A stretch of 64,000 nt of DNA from Pseudoflavonifractor sp902362925. Its GTDB lineage: Bacteria > Bacillota > Clostridia > Oscillospirales > Oscillospiraceae. Where the stretch lies: the NCBI GenBank assembly GCA_902362925.1, contig CABIYL010000005.1. One strand, written 5' to 3'. The translations under genes and the position numbers were made by a program. This document shows, one piece after another, positions 17,185-29,864 of the stretch; position 1 is the first letter of the stretch, and the number at the start of each line of letters is the position of its first letter. The notes under the pieces were generated by a model that searched no databases, was not told where the DNA came from, and worked only from the letters and a program-made list of their open reading frames with translations.

Positions 17185-18069
17185 TCACGCCCAGTCGGCC
17201 AGCAGGTCCCCGAACAGGCTCCGGTCCACCGGGAAGGTGGGGGCGCCGGCGGCGTTGGGGGCCAGGTCCTGGGGCTGGTAGAAGAAGACCACCGCGTCGG
17301 CGGTGAGGTAGAAGTTTTCCCGGTTGAACAGGCTCTCGGCCAGGGCGGTGTCGTAGGTGGTGCCGTTGGCGTCCCCCTGGGCGGCCTGGCGGAGCACCTC
17401 CTGCAGGGCGATGGAGGCGGCGGCGTCCGGGTCGGTGAAGAGGTCGTCAAAGGTGAGCACCTCTCCGGTGGTCAGGTCGAAGTGGTCGGCCATGTAGAGC
17501 AGGGTGGGGTAGGTGCCGCCGGTGTGGCCGTAGTGGGTGCGCAGGATGCTCACCATTCGGTCGGTCTCATGGGTAATCTCATAGGACTCCTCGTCGGTGT
17601 AGTAGGTGAAGGCGTAGCCCATGGACTTGGACAGGGCATAGTCCGCGTCGGCCTGACCGGCGTTGGCCAGGGTATCGCTCCGCAGACCGGCGGACAGGTT
17701 CAGATACCACTGGTTGATGGCCTCATAGGCGGCCACGCCCTCGGCGTTCTCAATCAGCGGCAGGGAGAACTTGCCCTGGACCAGCATGACGTCCTTGTCC
17801 TCGTCGTCGTTCTGGGAGCACTCGCTCTCCTGGACGCCCCACACCGGCGCGGCGGCCTGGGGGGTCTCCACAGGCTGGGTCTCGGTGGGCGCGGGGGTGG
17901 CGGACACCGGGGGCTGGGTCTCCACAGGCTGGGTCTCCGTGGGGGAGGGGGTGGACGAGGGGTGTGACGTGGGGTAAATCAGTCCCTCAGAGGACTGGGG
18001 GCCGGCCGGGGCGCAGGCCGAGAGCACCAGCAGAAGTCCGGCGGCAAGAGAGAGAATACGGCGTTTCAT
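17185..18069 (-). CDS. Lipoprotein with DUF3298/RsiV-like domain
   Basis: 294 residues. Signal peptide ending in the lipobox LLLVLSAC (C19), then a Thr/Pro-rich linker with a repeated TETQPVET unit (about 30-75). The folded part resembles the DUF3298/DUF4163 family found in RsiV and in clostridial lipoproteins: paired beta segments, a THYGHTGGTYPTL core, LTTGEVLTFDDLF, and a YQPQDLAPNAAGAPTFPV ending. In RsiV this fold binds lysozyme. No sigma partner is adjacent here, so the function is open. Confidence 0.8.
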   Translation of the reverse strand: MKRRILSLAAGLLLVLSACAPAGPQSSEGLIYPTSHPSSTPSPTETQPVETQPPVSATPAPTETQPVETPQAAAPVWGVQESECSQNDDEDKDVMLVQGKFSLPLIENAEGVAAYEAINQWYLNLSAGLRSDTLANAGQADADYALSKSMGYAFTYYTDEESYEITHETDRMVSILRTHYGHTGGTYPTLLYMADHFDLTTGEVLTFDDLFTDPDAAASIALQEVLRQAAQGDANGTTYDTALAESLFNRENFYLTADAVVFFYQPQDLAPNAAGAPTFPVDRSLFGDLLADWA

Positions 18070-18114
18070 AGCAGCTCCTTTTCCGGCGAAAATGCGAATA
18101 CGAATACAGACTAT

Positions 18115-18143
18115 ATTGTACCACCAAAGAAAAGCGGCGTAAA
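18115..18143 (-). promoter_or_regulatory. Promoter of the lipoprotein/rlmD operon
   Basis: Minus strand TTTACG (18138-18143), 17-nt spacer, TACAAT (18115-18120), 45 nt upstream of the lipoprotein ATG. Confidence 0.6.
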
Positions 18144-18294
18144 TGGGGAAAGGGAAAACACGGCGGAGAATTGGCCGGACGGCGGGGTGAAAATAACAGA
18201 AAACGGGATTTTCTCTGTCCATTTTCCACACCGGGGTGCTATACTGGGGAAAACACCCGCTCCGTGCCGGAGGGGGAAAGAGGGGGAGAATACC

Positions 18295-18831
18295 TTGACA
18301 ACACAGGAGATTGTGGCCCTGGCCCTGAACTACGGCTTTTCCCATGGCGGGGCGGTGCGCATGGAGGCCCTGGAGTTCCTGCCCGAGGTGCGGGAGATGT
18401 GCGCTGACGGCCGGTGCCATATGTACGGCCGGTGCTGGACCTGTCCGCCCGCCTGCGGCACCCTGGAGGAGGCTGCCGCCCGGGTAAGGAAGTACCGCCG
18501 GGGCATCCTGGTCCAGTCCACCACGGACACGGAGGACGACTTCGATGTGGACGCCATGCAGGCGCTGGATAAGGTACACAAGGAGCGGTTTGGCCGGCTG
18601 GTGGAGCGGCTGCGTGCCATCTGGCCCAACTGCCTGCCCATGTCCTCCGGCGCCTGCACCATCTGCAGGACCTGCACCTATCCCGACGCGCCCTGCCGCT
18701 TCCCCGACCGGGCCATCCCCTCCATGGAGGCCTACGGGCTCTTTGTCTCCCGGGTGTGCGAGCAGTCGGGCATGGAGTACTGCTACGGCCCCGGAACCCT
18801 GACCTATACCGCCTGCGTACTCATCGACTGA
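18295..18831 (+). CDS. DUF2284 cysteine-rich putative metal-binding protein
   Basis: 178 residues from a TTG start at 18295 (GGGGGAG just upstream); an in-frame ATG at 18187 lies upstream of a TATACT box and is less likely. Cysteines are clustered as CADGRCHMYGRCWTCPPACG and CTICRTCTYPDAPCRFP, the DUF2284 pattern, probably ligands for a metal or Fe-S cluster. The biochemical role of the family is not established to my knowledge. It is divergent from the lipoprotein operon and stands alone. Confidence 0.82.
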   Translation: MTTQEIVALALNYGFSHGGAVRMEALEFLPEVREMCADGRCHMYGRCWTCPPACGTLEEAAARVRKYRRGILVQSTTDTEDDFDVDAMQALDKVHKERFGRLVERLRAIWPNCLPMSSGACTICRTCTYPDAPCRFPDRAIPSMEAYGLFVSRVCEQSGMEYCYGPGTLTYTACVLID

Positions 18832-18847
18832 CAAGCGGGTCTTCGCC

Positions 18848-18893
18848 GGGCAGAATTTCCATATCGACATTTTTTCAGTGGAAATACCTGCCC
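18848..18893 (+). other. Inverted repeat after the DUF2284 gene, possible terminator
   Basis: GGGCAG-A-ATTTCC (18848-18860) pairs with GGAAAT-AC-CTGCCC (18880-18893) over a 19-nt loop. There is no immediate T-run, so termination is uncertain. Confidence 0.35.
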
Positions 18894-19049
18894 CTGGGCG
18901 ACAAAAAGACTTTTTCCTCCCGCTGGTTTGTTCATAATTTCTACTTTTTTATTGAGGTGGTTTATGGTATACTGCTAACTTAGGAAATTCCGGCCGGGAG
19001 CCATGTGGCCCGGGCCGTTGCCAATGCACGGAAGAAAGGTGAACGAGAA

Positions 19050-21809
<2,760 letters not shown>

Positions 21810-21901
21810 CTCTGTCGGGAAGTTCCAGATAAACAATACACCGGGCAGCGCCCGGCAGCAGTGAAAAATGGAAAGTGAAACGTAATAAGGGCTGACAACC
21901 T

Positions 21902-21930
21902 CCGGAGGGAGGAGATTTTCCTCCCTCCGG
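21902..21930 (+). terminator. Terminator after secA
   Basis: Twelve-bp stem (21902-21913 with 21919-21930) followed by T-rich sequence. A looser outer inverted repeat (AGTGAAAAATG near 21860 with CATTTTTCACT near 21953) encloses it. Confidence 0.85.
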
Positions 21931-21983
21931 GACTGCCTTTTGGTTTTCTTTTCATTTTTCACTTTTCTTTTAAAGGGGAATGT

Positions 21984-22802
21984 ATGGAGTTTACAGAGAA
22001 AACGGTAAACGGCGTCACCTTCGGCCAGGGTGCCGACATGGGCCCCGGCGTGGTCCACGGCTTCTCCACCCGGCTGGGCGGCGTGTCCCAGGGCATCTAC
22101 GCCTCCCTCAACCTGGGGGTGAACCGGGGCGACGACCGGCAGGCCGTGGAGGAGAATTACCGCCGCTTCTGCACTGCTATCGGCGCGGATGTGGACAAGG
22201 TGGTGTTCTCCAACCAGGTCCACGGGGACACCGTGCGGGTGTGCACCGCCGCTGACGCGGGCTCCGGCCTGGAGCGGAAGCCGGACTATGAGGCCGACGG
22301 CCTCATCACCGACGTGCCCGGCCTGTGCCTGGTGGTGTTCTCCGCCGACTGCCTGCCCATCCTGCTCCACGACCCGGTGCGCCGGGTGGTGGCGGCCGTC
22401 CACGCCGGGTGGCGCGGCACCGCCAACGGCATTGTGGAGCGGGCCTGTGAGAAGATGCGGGACCACTACGGCTGCCGCAGCGAGGACATCCGGGCCGCCA
22501 TCGGCCCCGGCATCTCCCGCTGCTGCTTTGAGACCGGCGAGGACGTGCCCAACGCCATGACCTCCGCCCTGGGCGCCGGAGCGCTCAAGTTCATCGAGGC
22601 CCATCCCGGCGGCAAGTTCCGGGTGGATTTGAAGGGTATCAACACCTTCCGCCTCCTCCGGCAGGGGCTGACCGAGGACCACATCGCCGTGTCCCCCGAC
22701 TGCACTGTCTGCCTCCACGACAAGTACTGGTCCCACCGCTTCACCAGGGGAGAGCGGGGGAGCCAGGGGGCGGCCATCGCCCTGGAATGGGGGAAGCGAT
22801 GA
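21984..22802 (+). CDS. pgeF: Peptidoglycan editing factor / multicopper polyphenol oxidase family protein
   Basis: 272 residues of the DUF152 (YfiH/PgeF) family, which hydrolyses wrongly incorporated amino acids from UDP-MurNAc precursors and shows purine nucleoside phosphorylase/deaminase activity in some members. The active-site signatures are present: GFSTRLGGVSQGIYASLN, NQVHGD, SADCLPILL, HAGWRGTANGIVE and GPGISRCCFE. The stop overlaps the start of the next gene by 4 nt (ATGA). Confidence 0.92.
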   Translation: MEFTEKTVNGVTFGQGADMGPGVVHGFSTRLGGVSQGIYASLNLGVNRGDDRQAVEENYRRFCTAIGADVDKVVFSNQVHGDTVRVCTAADAGSGLERKPDYEADGLITDVPGLCLVVFSADCLPILLHDPVRRVVAAVHAGWRGTANGIVERACEKMRDHYGCRSEDIRAAIGPGISRCCFETGEDVPNAMTSALGAGALKFIEAHPGGKFRVDLKGINTFRLLRQGLTEDHIAVSPDCTVCLHDKYWSHRFTRGERGSQGAAIALEWGKR

Positions 22803-24358
22803 AAAAGCGCCTGCCTGCCCTGCTGCTGAGCGGGGTGCTGCTGCTCAGCTGCGCCGCCTGCGCTCCGGAGACGGCGGAGGAGACCTCCGTCCCCACCACC
22901 CCCGCTCCCACCCAGACGGCCCAGCAGCCCCAGACCGAGCAGCGGGAATTTGTGCTGCCGTGCTACGGGGACCAGTCCTTTCACCCCATCACCGGCGGCA
23001 ACCGGACCAACCTGACTCTGGCCCCCCTGATGTACGAGGGGCTCTACGAGCTGGACCAGAGCTTTACCCCATCGCCGGTGCTGTGCGCCTCCGCCCAGAC
23101 CGACGAGACCGGGCTTATCTGGACCTTTACCCTGCGGGAGGGCGTCACCTTCTCCGATGGCAGCCTGCTGACCGCCTCCGACGTGGTGTACTCCCTCCAG
23201 CTGGCCATGGGGGCCGGCTCTCCCTACGCCAGACGCTTTACCGGCGTCACAGGCATTACGGCGGGTGAGGGGAACACGGTGACCATCACCCTGTCCGCCC
23301 CCAACGGCGCCCTGCCCGCCCTGCTGGACATCCCCATCGTCAAGGAGACCGGGGGCACGCCCCTGGGCACAGGTCCCTACGTCCTCACCGGCGAGGGGGA
23401 CAACCTGGCCCTGGAGGCCAGAACCGGCTGGTGGAAGGGGGAGGAGGTGCCTCTGGAGCGCACCCCCCTCTACAACGTGCGGGAAGCCGACGGCATGATC
23501 CACGCCTTTGACACCCAGGAGATCTCCCTGGTTACCGTGGACATCACCGGCTCCAACGCCCTGGGCTACTCGGGCACCTACGAGGTGTGGGACTACGCCA
23601 CGTCGGTGATGCTCTACATAGGCTACAACACCGCCTCCGGCCCCTGCGCCGACCAGGACCTGCGCAAGGCCCTGTCCTACGGCTATGAGCGCACGGCGGT
23701 GACCAAGTCCATTCTGTCCCAGCACGCACAGGCGGCGGCGCTGCCCGTGTCGCCGGTCAGCCCCCTGTACGACGAGACCCTGGCCGGAACCCTGGAGTAC
23801 GCCCCCCAGACGGCGGAGCAGCTGCTGGAGGAGGCCGGGTGGAGTCTGGGAGCCGACGGCCTGCGCACCAACGGCTGGCAGAACCTGAGCCTGCGCTTTA
23901 TCGTCAACACGGACAACACCTACAAGGTCTCCGCCGCCGAGTACCTGGCCCAGGGGCTGGGCAAGCTGGGCATTACGGTGGAGCTGGAAAAGCTGCCCTG
24001 GGAGGACTATGTGGCCGCCCTGACGGCGGGGGAGTTCGACCTGTACCTGGGGGAGGTCAAGCTCACCGGCGACTTTGACCTGACCGCCCTCATCACCCCG
24101 GCCGGGGCCCTGAACTACGGCAAATACAGCGACGCCGACGCCCAGGCCCTGCTGACCGCCTTCCGTGCGGCAGGGGAGGGACAGCGGGAGGCCGCGGCCT
24201 CCGCGCTGTACACCCACCTGGCGGAGACGGCGCCCTTTACCCCCATCTGCTTTAAAAACTGGTCGGTGCTCACCCACTGGGGCAGCCTGACCGGCCTGTC
24301 TCCCACCCAGCAGAACGTGTTCTACGGCCTGACGGACTGGGAGATGGGAAGCGGCTGA
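22799..24358 (+). CDS. Extracellular solute-binding lipoprotein, family 5 (peptide/Ni type)
   Basis: 519 residues. Signal peptide and lipobox LLLSCAAC, Thr/Pro/Gln-rich linker, then the SBP_bac_5 fold (FSDGSLLTASDVVYSLQLAMG; GTGPYVLTGEGDNLALEARTGWW; DQDLRKALSYGYER). Anchored outside the membrane and expected to feed an ABC importer for peptides or similar ligands, but no permease or ATPase gene is nearby. Translationally coupled to pgeF, which makes a cell-wall peptide ligand attractive but unproven. Confidence 0.88.
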   Translation: MKKRLPALLLSGVLLLSCAACAPETAEETSVPTTPAPTQTAQQPQTEQREFVLPCYGDQSFHPITGGNRTNLTLAPLMYEGLYELDQSFTPSPVLCASAQTDETGLIWTFTLREGVTFSDGSLLTASDVVYSLQLAMGAGSPYARRFTGVTGITAGEGNTVTITLSAPNGALPALLDIPIVKETGGTPLGTGPYVLTGEGDNLALEARTGWWKGEEVPLERTPLYNVREADGMIHAFDTQEISLVTVDITGSNALGYSGTYEVWDYATSVMLYIGYNTASGPCADQDLRKALSYGYERTAVTKSILSQHAQAAALPVSPVSPLYDETLAGTLEYAPQTAEQLLEEAGWSLGADGLRTNGWQNLSLRFIVNTDNTYKVSAAEYLAQGLGKLGITVELEKLPWEDYVAALTAGEFDLYLGEVKLTGDFDLTALITPAGALNYGKYSDADAQALLTAFRAAGEGQREAAASALYTHLAETAPFTPICFKNWSVLTHWGSLTGLSPTQQNVFYGLTDWEMGSG

Positions 24359-24435
24359 TTGACGGATTCACTGCCCCGGCGGGCATTGAAGATACACAGA
24401 GAACCAGAGAGAATTGATTTGTTGGAGGAATGAAG

Positions 24436-27400
24436 ATGGAACAGGTCTTCCGCTGCTATGTGGAGAAGCGGCCCGGATTTGACGTGGAGGCCATGGGCGT
24501 GATGCGGGAGCTGCGGGAGCAGCTGGGTATTTCCGCCCTCACCGGACTGCGGATTCTCAACCGGTACGACGTGGACGGGCTGGACCAGGCCGCCTGGCAG
24601 GCTGCCCGGGACACGGTGTTCTCCGAGCCCCAGTGCGACGCCTTTTATGAGGAGGACATGCCCGCGCCCGGCGGCGTGTGCACCATTCTGGCGGTGGAGG
24701 CCCTGCCCGGCCAGTACGACCAGCGGGCCGACTCGGCCCAGCAGTGCATCCAGCTGCTCACCGGCGGCGAGCGTCCCCGGGTGGCCTGCGCCAAGGTGTA
24801 CGTCCTCATGGGCGAGCTGACCGAGGCCGATATGAAGCGGATCAAGGGCTACCTCATCAATCCGGTGGAGTGCCGTGAGGCGGCCATGGAGAAGCCCGCC
24901 ACCCTGGCCCAGGACTACCCCGCGCCCCCCGCCGTCAAGACCATTGACGGCTTCATCGCCATGGACGACACCGCCCTCAGCGCCATGCTGGGTGAGTACG
25001 GCCTGGCCATGGACCTGAACGACCTGAAGTTCATGCAGGCCTATTTCCGGGACGAGGAGAAGCGTGACCCCACCGTCACCGAGCTGCGGGTGGTGGACAC
25101 CTACTGGTCCGACCACTGCCGCCACACCACCTTCGGCACCCACATCGACAAGGCCGAGATTCTGGACGACGAGGTGGCCCAGGCCTATCAGGAGTATCTG
25201 GCCGCCCGTGAGGAGGTCTACGGCCCCGAGAAGGCCGCCGTCCGCCCCCAGACCCTGATGGACATGGCCACCCTGGGCGCCAAGGTGCTCAAGAAGCGGG
25301 GTGTGCTCACCGGCCTGGACGAGAGCGAGGAGATCAACGCCTGCTCGGTCCACGTCACCGCCACCGTGGACGGTGAGGAGCAGGACTGGCTGCTCATGTT
25401 CAAGAACGAGACCCACAACCACCCCACCGAGATTGAGCCCTTCGGCGGCGCGGCCACCTGCATCGGCGGCGCCATCCGTGACCCACTGTCCGGCCGTGCC
25501 TATGTGTACCAGGCCATGCGCGTCACCGGCTGCGGCGACCCCCGCACCCCCCTGGACCAGACCCTGAGCGGCAAGCTGTCCCAGCGCAAGATCGCCCAGA
25601 CCGCCGCCGCCGGCTACTCCTCCTACGGCAACCAGATCGGCCTGGCCACCGGCCAGGTGTCCGAGATCTACCACCCCGGCTACGTGGCCAAGCACCTGGA
25701 GCTGGGCGCCGTGGTGGCCGCCGCCCCGGCGGAGCACGTGGTGCGTGAGTGCCCCGCCCCCGGCGACGTGGTCATCCTGCTGGGCGGCCGCACCGGCCGT
25801 GACGGCATCGGCGGCGCCACCGGCTCCTCCAAGAGCCACAACCTGGAGAGCCTGGACACCATGGCCAGCGAGGTCCAGAAGGGCAACGCCCCCGAGGAGC
25901 GGAAGATCCAGCGGCTCTTCCGCCGGGGTGAGGTGACCCGCCTCATCAAGCGCTGCAACGACTTCGGCGCCGGCGGCGTCAGCGTGGCCATCGGCGAGCT
26001 GGCCGACGGCCTGTCCATCAGCCTGGACGCGGTGCGCAAGAAGTACGACGGCCTGGACGGCACCGAGCTGGCCATCTCCGAGAGCCAGGAGCGTATGGCC
26101 GTTGTGGTGGCCCCCGAGGACGCCGCCGCCTTCATCGCCGCCGCTGAGAGCGAGAACCTGGAGGCCTATCAGGTGGCCACCGTCACCCAGGACCCCCGCA
26201 TGGTCATGACCTGGAACGGCCAGACCGTGGCCAACCTGTCCCGGGCCTTCCTGTCCTCCAACGGCGCGGACAAGCACATCACCGTCACTGTTCCCACCCG
26301 CAAGACCCACGAGACCGAGCTTCACCCCTCCCGCCTGACCCAGCTGGCCGCCCAACTGAAGATGGCCACCCAGCGTGGCCTGGGCGAGCGATTCGACGGC
26401 TCCATCGGCGCGGGCAGCGTGCTCATGCCCTTCGGCGGCGCGGCTCAGACCAGCCCCGCCCAGGCCATGGCCGCCCTACTGCCCGTGGGCCCCGGCCACG
26501 AGACCGACACCTGCTCCGTCATGGCCTGGGGCTTTGACCCCGACCGCATGGCCCGTGACCCCTTCGGCGGCGCTCAGGCCTCTGTGGTGGAGTCCCTGGC
26601 CCGTCTGGTGGCCTCCGGCTGCGATTACAGAAAGGCCTATTTCTCCTTCCAGGAGTACTTTGAGAAGCTGCGCACCGACCCGGAGCGCTGGGGCAAGCCC
26701 TTCCAGGCCCTGCTGGGCGCCCTGCGTGCCCAGCTGGAGCTGGGCGTGGCCGCCATCGGCGGCAAGGACTCCATGTCCGGCTCCTTCCTGGACCTGGACG
26801 TGCCCCCCACCCTGGTGTCCTTCGCCATCGCTCCCGCCAAGGCCGGAGAAGTGATTTCCCCCGAGTTCAAGGCCGGCGGTCACCCGGTCTACCTGTTCCA
26901 GAGCGTCAGCTACAACGACTACGGCAGCCTCAAAAAGACCTGGGAGAACTTCCATGAGCTCTGCCAGGCGGGTAAGGTGTGCTCCGCCTGGGCCGTGGGC
27001 AGCGGCGGCCTGGCCGAGGGCATCATGAAGATGTCCTTCGGCAACCGGGTGGGCTTCACCGCCGAGCCCTCCGCCGAGAGCAGCCTGTTCTACACCGGCA
27101 TGTGCGGCGCCATCCTGGCCGAGTGCGACGGCCCGGTGCCCGGCGGCATGCTGGTGGGCCGCACCACCGACTCCGCCAACATCTTCCTGGGCGGCGAGTC
27201 CGCCACCGTGGACCAGCTGCGCGCCATCAATGAGGGCGTGCTGGAGGAGGTCTATCCCATCCGTGCCGGTACCTCCGGCAAGGTGGAGCCCATCTCCTGG
27301 ACCGGCCGTTCTCCCGCCGTCTGCGCCCACAAGACCGCCCGTCCCCGTGCCGTCATCCCCGTCTTCCCCGGCACCAACTGCGAGTACGACACCGCCGCCG

Positions 27401-28137
27401 CCTGCCTGCGGGCCGGCATTGAGCCGGAGATTCTGGTGGTGCGCAACGGCGGCACCGCCCAGCTCCGTGAGTCCGCCCAGGCCCTGGAGGCGGCCATCCG
27501 CCGCAGCCAGATGATCGTGGTGCCCGGCGGCTTCTCCGGCGGCGACGAACCCGACGGCTCCGGCAAGTTCATCGCCTCCTTCTTCCGCAGCGGTCCCATC
27601 ACCGACGCCGTCCACGACCTGCTCAAGCACCGTGACGGCCTGATGCTGGGCATCTGCAACGGTTTCCAGGCCCTCATCAAGCTGGGTCTGGTGCCATACG
27701 GCGAGATCCGTCCCATGGACGACACCTGCCCCACCCTGACCTATAATCTCATCGGCCGCCACCAGAGCCGCTATGTCACCACCCGGGTGGCCAGCGTCAA
27801 CTCCCCCTGGATGCTCAAGAGCCAGGTGGGCGACCTCCACTCCATCCCCGTGTCCCACGGCGAGGGCCGCTTCGTGGCTCCCGAGGGCCTGCTGAAGGAC
27901 CTCATCGCCAAGGGTCAGGTGGCTACCCAGTACGTGGACGCCGCCGGTGTGCCCTCCATGGACATCACCGTCAACCCCAACGGCTCCATGGAGGCGGTGG
28001 AGGGCATCTTCTCCCCCGACGGCCGCGTGTTCGGCAAGATGGGCCACAGCGAGCGCCGCGGCCCCTGGGTCGCCCGCAACATCCCCGGCGACAAGCACCA
28101 GCCCCTCTTTGAGAGCGGCGCGGAGTACTTCAAATAA
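24436..28137 (+). CDS. purL: Phosphoribosylformylglycinamidine synthase, single-chain
   Basis: 1233 residues; converts FGAR, glutamine and ATP to FGAM in purine synthesis. The synthetase part shows DTYWSDHCRHTTF, the KNETHNHPTEIEPFGGAATCIGGAIRD segment and a second ATP-grasp-like half. The C-terminal glutaminase has VFPGTNCEYD, the nucleophile in LGICNGFQ and a catalytic HGEGR. It is the long fused form rather than separate PurL/PurQ/PurS. GGAGG at 24424-24428 favours ATG 24436 over ATG 24430. Confidence 0.96.
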   Translation: MEQVFRCYVEKRPGFDVEAMGVMRELREQLGISALTGLRILNRYDVDGLDQAAWQAARDTVFSEPQCDAFYEEDMPAPGGVCTILAVEALPGQYDQRADSAQQCIQLLTGGERPRVACAKVYVLMGELTEADMKRIKGYLINPVECREAAMEKPATLAQDYPAPPAVKTIDGFIAMDDTALSAMLGEYGLAMDLNDLKFMQAYFRDEEKRDPTVTELRVVDTYWSDHCRHTTFGTHIDKAEILDDEVAQAYQEYLAAREEVYGPEKAAVRPQTLMDMATLGAKVLKKRGVLTGLDESEEINACSVHVTATVDGEEQDWLLMFKNETHNHPTEIEPFGGAATCIGGAIRDPLSGRAYVYQAMRVTGCGDPRTPLDQTLSGKLSQRKIAQTAAAGYSSYGNQIGLATGQVSEIYHPGYVAKHLELGAVVAAAPAEHVVRECPAPGDVVILLGGRTGRDGIGGATGSSKSHNLESLDTMASEVQKGNAPEERKIQRLFRRGEVTRLIKRCNDFGAGGVSVAIGELADGLSISLDAVRKKYDGLDGTELAISESQERMAVVVAPEDAAAFIAAAESENLEAYQVATVTQDPRMVMTWNGQTVANLSRAFLSSNGADKHITVTVPTRKTHETELHPSRLTQLAAQLKMATQRGLGERFDGSIGAGSVLMPFGGAAQTSPAQAMAALLPVGPGHETDTCSVMAWGFDPDRMARDPFGGAQASVVESLARLVASGCDYRKAYFSFQEYFEKLRTDPERWGKPFQALLGALRAQLELGVAAIGGKDSMSGSFLDLDVPPTLVSFAIAPAKAGEVISPEFKAGGHPVYLFQSVSYNDYGSLKKTWENFHELCQAGKVCSAWAVGSGGLAEGIMKMSFGNRVGFTAEPSAESSLFYTGMCGAILAECDGPVPGGMLVGRTTDSANIFLGGESATVDQLRAINEGVLEEVYPIRAGTSGKVEPISWTGRSPAVCAHKTARPRAVIPVFPGTNCEYDTAAACLRAGIEPEILVVRNGGTAQLRESAQALEAAIRRSQMIVVPGGFSGGDEPDGSGKFIASFFRSGPITDAVHDLLKHRDGLMLGICNGFQALIKLGLVPYGEIRPMDDTCPTLTYNLIGRHQSRYVTTRVASVNSPWMLKSQVGDLHSIPVSHGEGRFVAPEGLLKDLIAKGQVATQYVDAAGVPSMDITVNPNGSMEAVEGIFSPDGRVFGKMGHSERRGPWVARNIPGDKHQPLFESGAEYFK

Positions 28138-28153
28138 GATACGTGCAGCTTCA

Positions 28154-28185
28154 GGGGCGCCGGGTTTCCCGGCGCCCCGTTTTTA
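28154..28185 (+). terminator. Terminator after purL
   Basis: Eleven-bp GC stem (28154-28164 with 28168-28178), TTT loop, then GTTTTTA and a second T-run. Confidence 0.92.
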
Positions 28186-28265
28186 TCCTTTTTTAATCCT
28201 TCCTCCATGGGGGATTTAAGATTGCGGTGGTACAATCTCCCCAACAAGACAAAGGAGGCACTCTT

Positions 28266-28496
28266 ATGGTTACTCTGATTGTGGGCTGCACCGCAGCCAT
28301 TGTGGTTTTGTCCCTGATACTGGCCATTCTCAGCGTGCCGGTGATGATTATTCTGTCCCTGGCCCCCTGGGCTCTGGCCGTGGCCGGCGTGGTGCTGCTG
28401 GTGAAGGCCCTCACCGAAAAGCCCATGCGCTGGGAAAATTTCATGCCCGCTGTGGTGGCCTTTCTCCTCTCCGGCCTTATCCGCTGGATTTTCTGA
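28266..28496 (+). CDS. Small membrane protein of unknown function
   Basis: 76 residues with two or three hydrophobic helices (VTLIVGCTAAIVVLSLILAIL, VPVMIILSLAPWALAVAGVVLLV, VVAFLLSGLIRW). AAAGGAGG precedes the ATG at 28266. No family recognised. Confidence 0.7.
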   Translation: MVTLIVGCTAAIVVLSLILAILSVPVMIILSLAPWALAVAGVVLLVKALTEKPMRWENFMPAVVAFLLSGLIRWIF

Positions 28497-28521
28497 GCAG
28501 AATCTGAACATTTCCTTACGA

Positions 28522-28564
28522 ATATCCGCCGGTCTTGACTTGCGTCCTGACCGGCGGATATAAT
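28522..28564 (+). promoter_or_regulatory. Promoter with embedded inverted repeat, upstream of the orphan regulator
   Basis: TTGACT (28535-28540), 18-nt spacer, TATAAT (28559-28564). A 13-bp perfect inverted repeat (28522-28534 with 28549-28561) brackets the -35 box and ends in the -10 box. It could be an operator or a terminator of the small gene before it; there is no T-run, so operator is preferred. Confidence 0.7.
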
Positions 28565-28588
28565 CTTAAGAAAAGGAGGGAGCCAGCG

Positions 28589-29278
<690 letters not shown>

Positions 29279-29320
29279 GCGGGGACCAAAAAAGTTTTTC
29301 AAAAAAATTTGAAAAAAGCG

Positions 29321-29349
29321 TTGACAAATGGGAGACTCTCGGATATAAT
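29321..29349 (+). promoter_or_regulatory. Promoter of the tRNA-Met/Glu/Val cluster
   Basis: Consensus TTGACA (29321-29326), 17-nt spacer, TATAAT (29344-29349). The preceding A/T-rich TTTTTCAAA/TTTGAAAAA repeat (about 29295-29315) may end the regulator transcript. Confidence 0.93.
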
Positions 29350-29378
29350 AAATCCTGCCCTGTTCGACGGGGTTACAT

Positions 29379-29455
29379 GGCGGCATAGCTCAGTTGGCTA
29401 GAGCATGCGGTTCATACCCGCAGTGTCCCCGGTTCGAATCCAGGTGCCGCTACCA
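29379..29455 (+). tRNA. tRNA-Met (CAT), elongator type
   Basis: Full cloverleaf with a 7-bp acceptor stem and encoded CCA. Anticodon CAT at 29413-29415. The anticodon stem TGCGG/CCGCA lacks the three G-C pairs of an initiator; it resembles the B. subtilis elongator. A lysidine-modified tRNA-Ile2 is not fully excluded. Confidence 0.93.
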
Positions 29456-29494
29456 TAAAAATCTAACAGGATGGGTTCCCCATCCTGTGCAGAC

Positions 29495-29569
29495 GGCCCG
29501 GTGGTCAAGCGGCTAAGACACCGCCCTTTCACGGCGGTAACACGGGTTCGATTCCCGTCCGGGTCACCA
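29495..29569 (+). tRNA. tRNA-Glu (TTC)
   Basis: Acceptor GGCCCGG pairs with CCGGGTC, encoded CCA, anticodon TTC at 29528-29530 in the stem CCGCC/GGCGG. Confidence 0.95.
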
Positions 29570-29605
29570 ACCCCTTTACGGGGCATGACCGGACATACCA
29601 GATAT

Positions 29606-29681
29606 GGAGGCATAGCTCAGCTGGTAGAGCGTCCGCCTCACACGCGGAAGGTCACAGATTCGAGTTCTGTTGTCTCCACCA
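29606..29681 (+). tRNA. tRNA-Val (CAC)
   Basis: Acceptor GGAGGCA pairs with TGTCTCC, encoded CCA, anticodon CAC at 29639-29641 in the stem TCCGC/GCGGA. Confidence 0.95.
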
Positions 29682-29682
29682 C

Positions 29683-29722
29683 AAAAACAGTCACGTCAAA
29701 CGACGTGGCTGTTTTTGTTTTT
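29683..29722 (+). terminator. Terminator of the tRNA cluster
   Basis: AACAGTCACGTC pairs with GACGTGGCTGTT (one G-T pair), followed by TTTGTTTTT. Confidence 0.92.
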
Positions 29723-29815
29723 CCGGAAGAAGGGAAACACCGACCTGTTTGGCGGGCGACCGCCTCCAACGGGTCAGAACGCGGATTGGGTACGCAGTAA
29801 GTCCGTAATTTGATT

Positions 29816-29851
29816 AAAAAAACAGGTCTGCCGACTGGCAGACCTGTTTTT
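29816..29851 (-). terminator. Terminator after the leftward PadR/DUF2812 unit
   Basis: Fourteen-bp stem (29819-29832 with 29837-29850), GACT loop, T-run on the minus strand; also usable from the plus side. Confidence 0.88.
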
Positions 29852-29864
29852 GAAGAAGATACAA

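Noticed and set aside
29379..29681. Integration site at the tRNA cluster
   Set aside because: No repeat of a tRNA 3' end, integrase or composition change was seen on either side.
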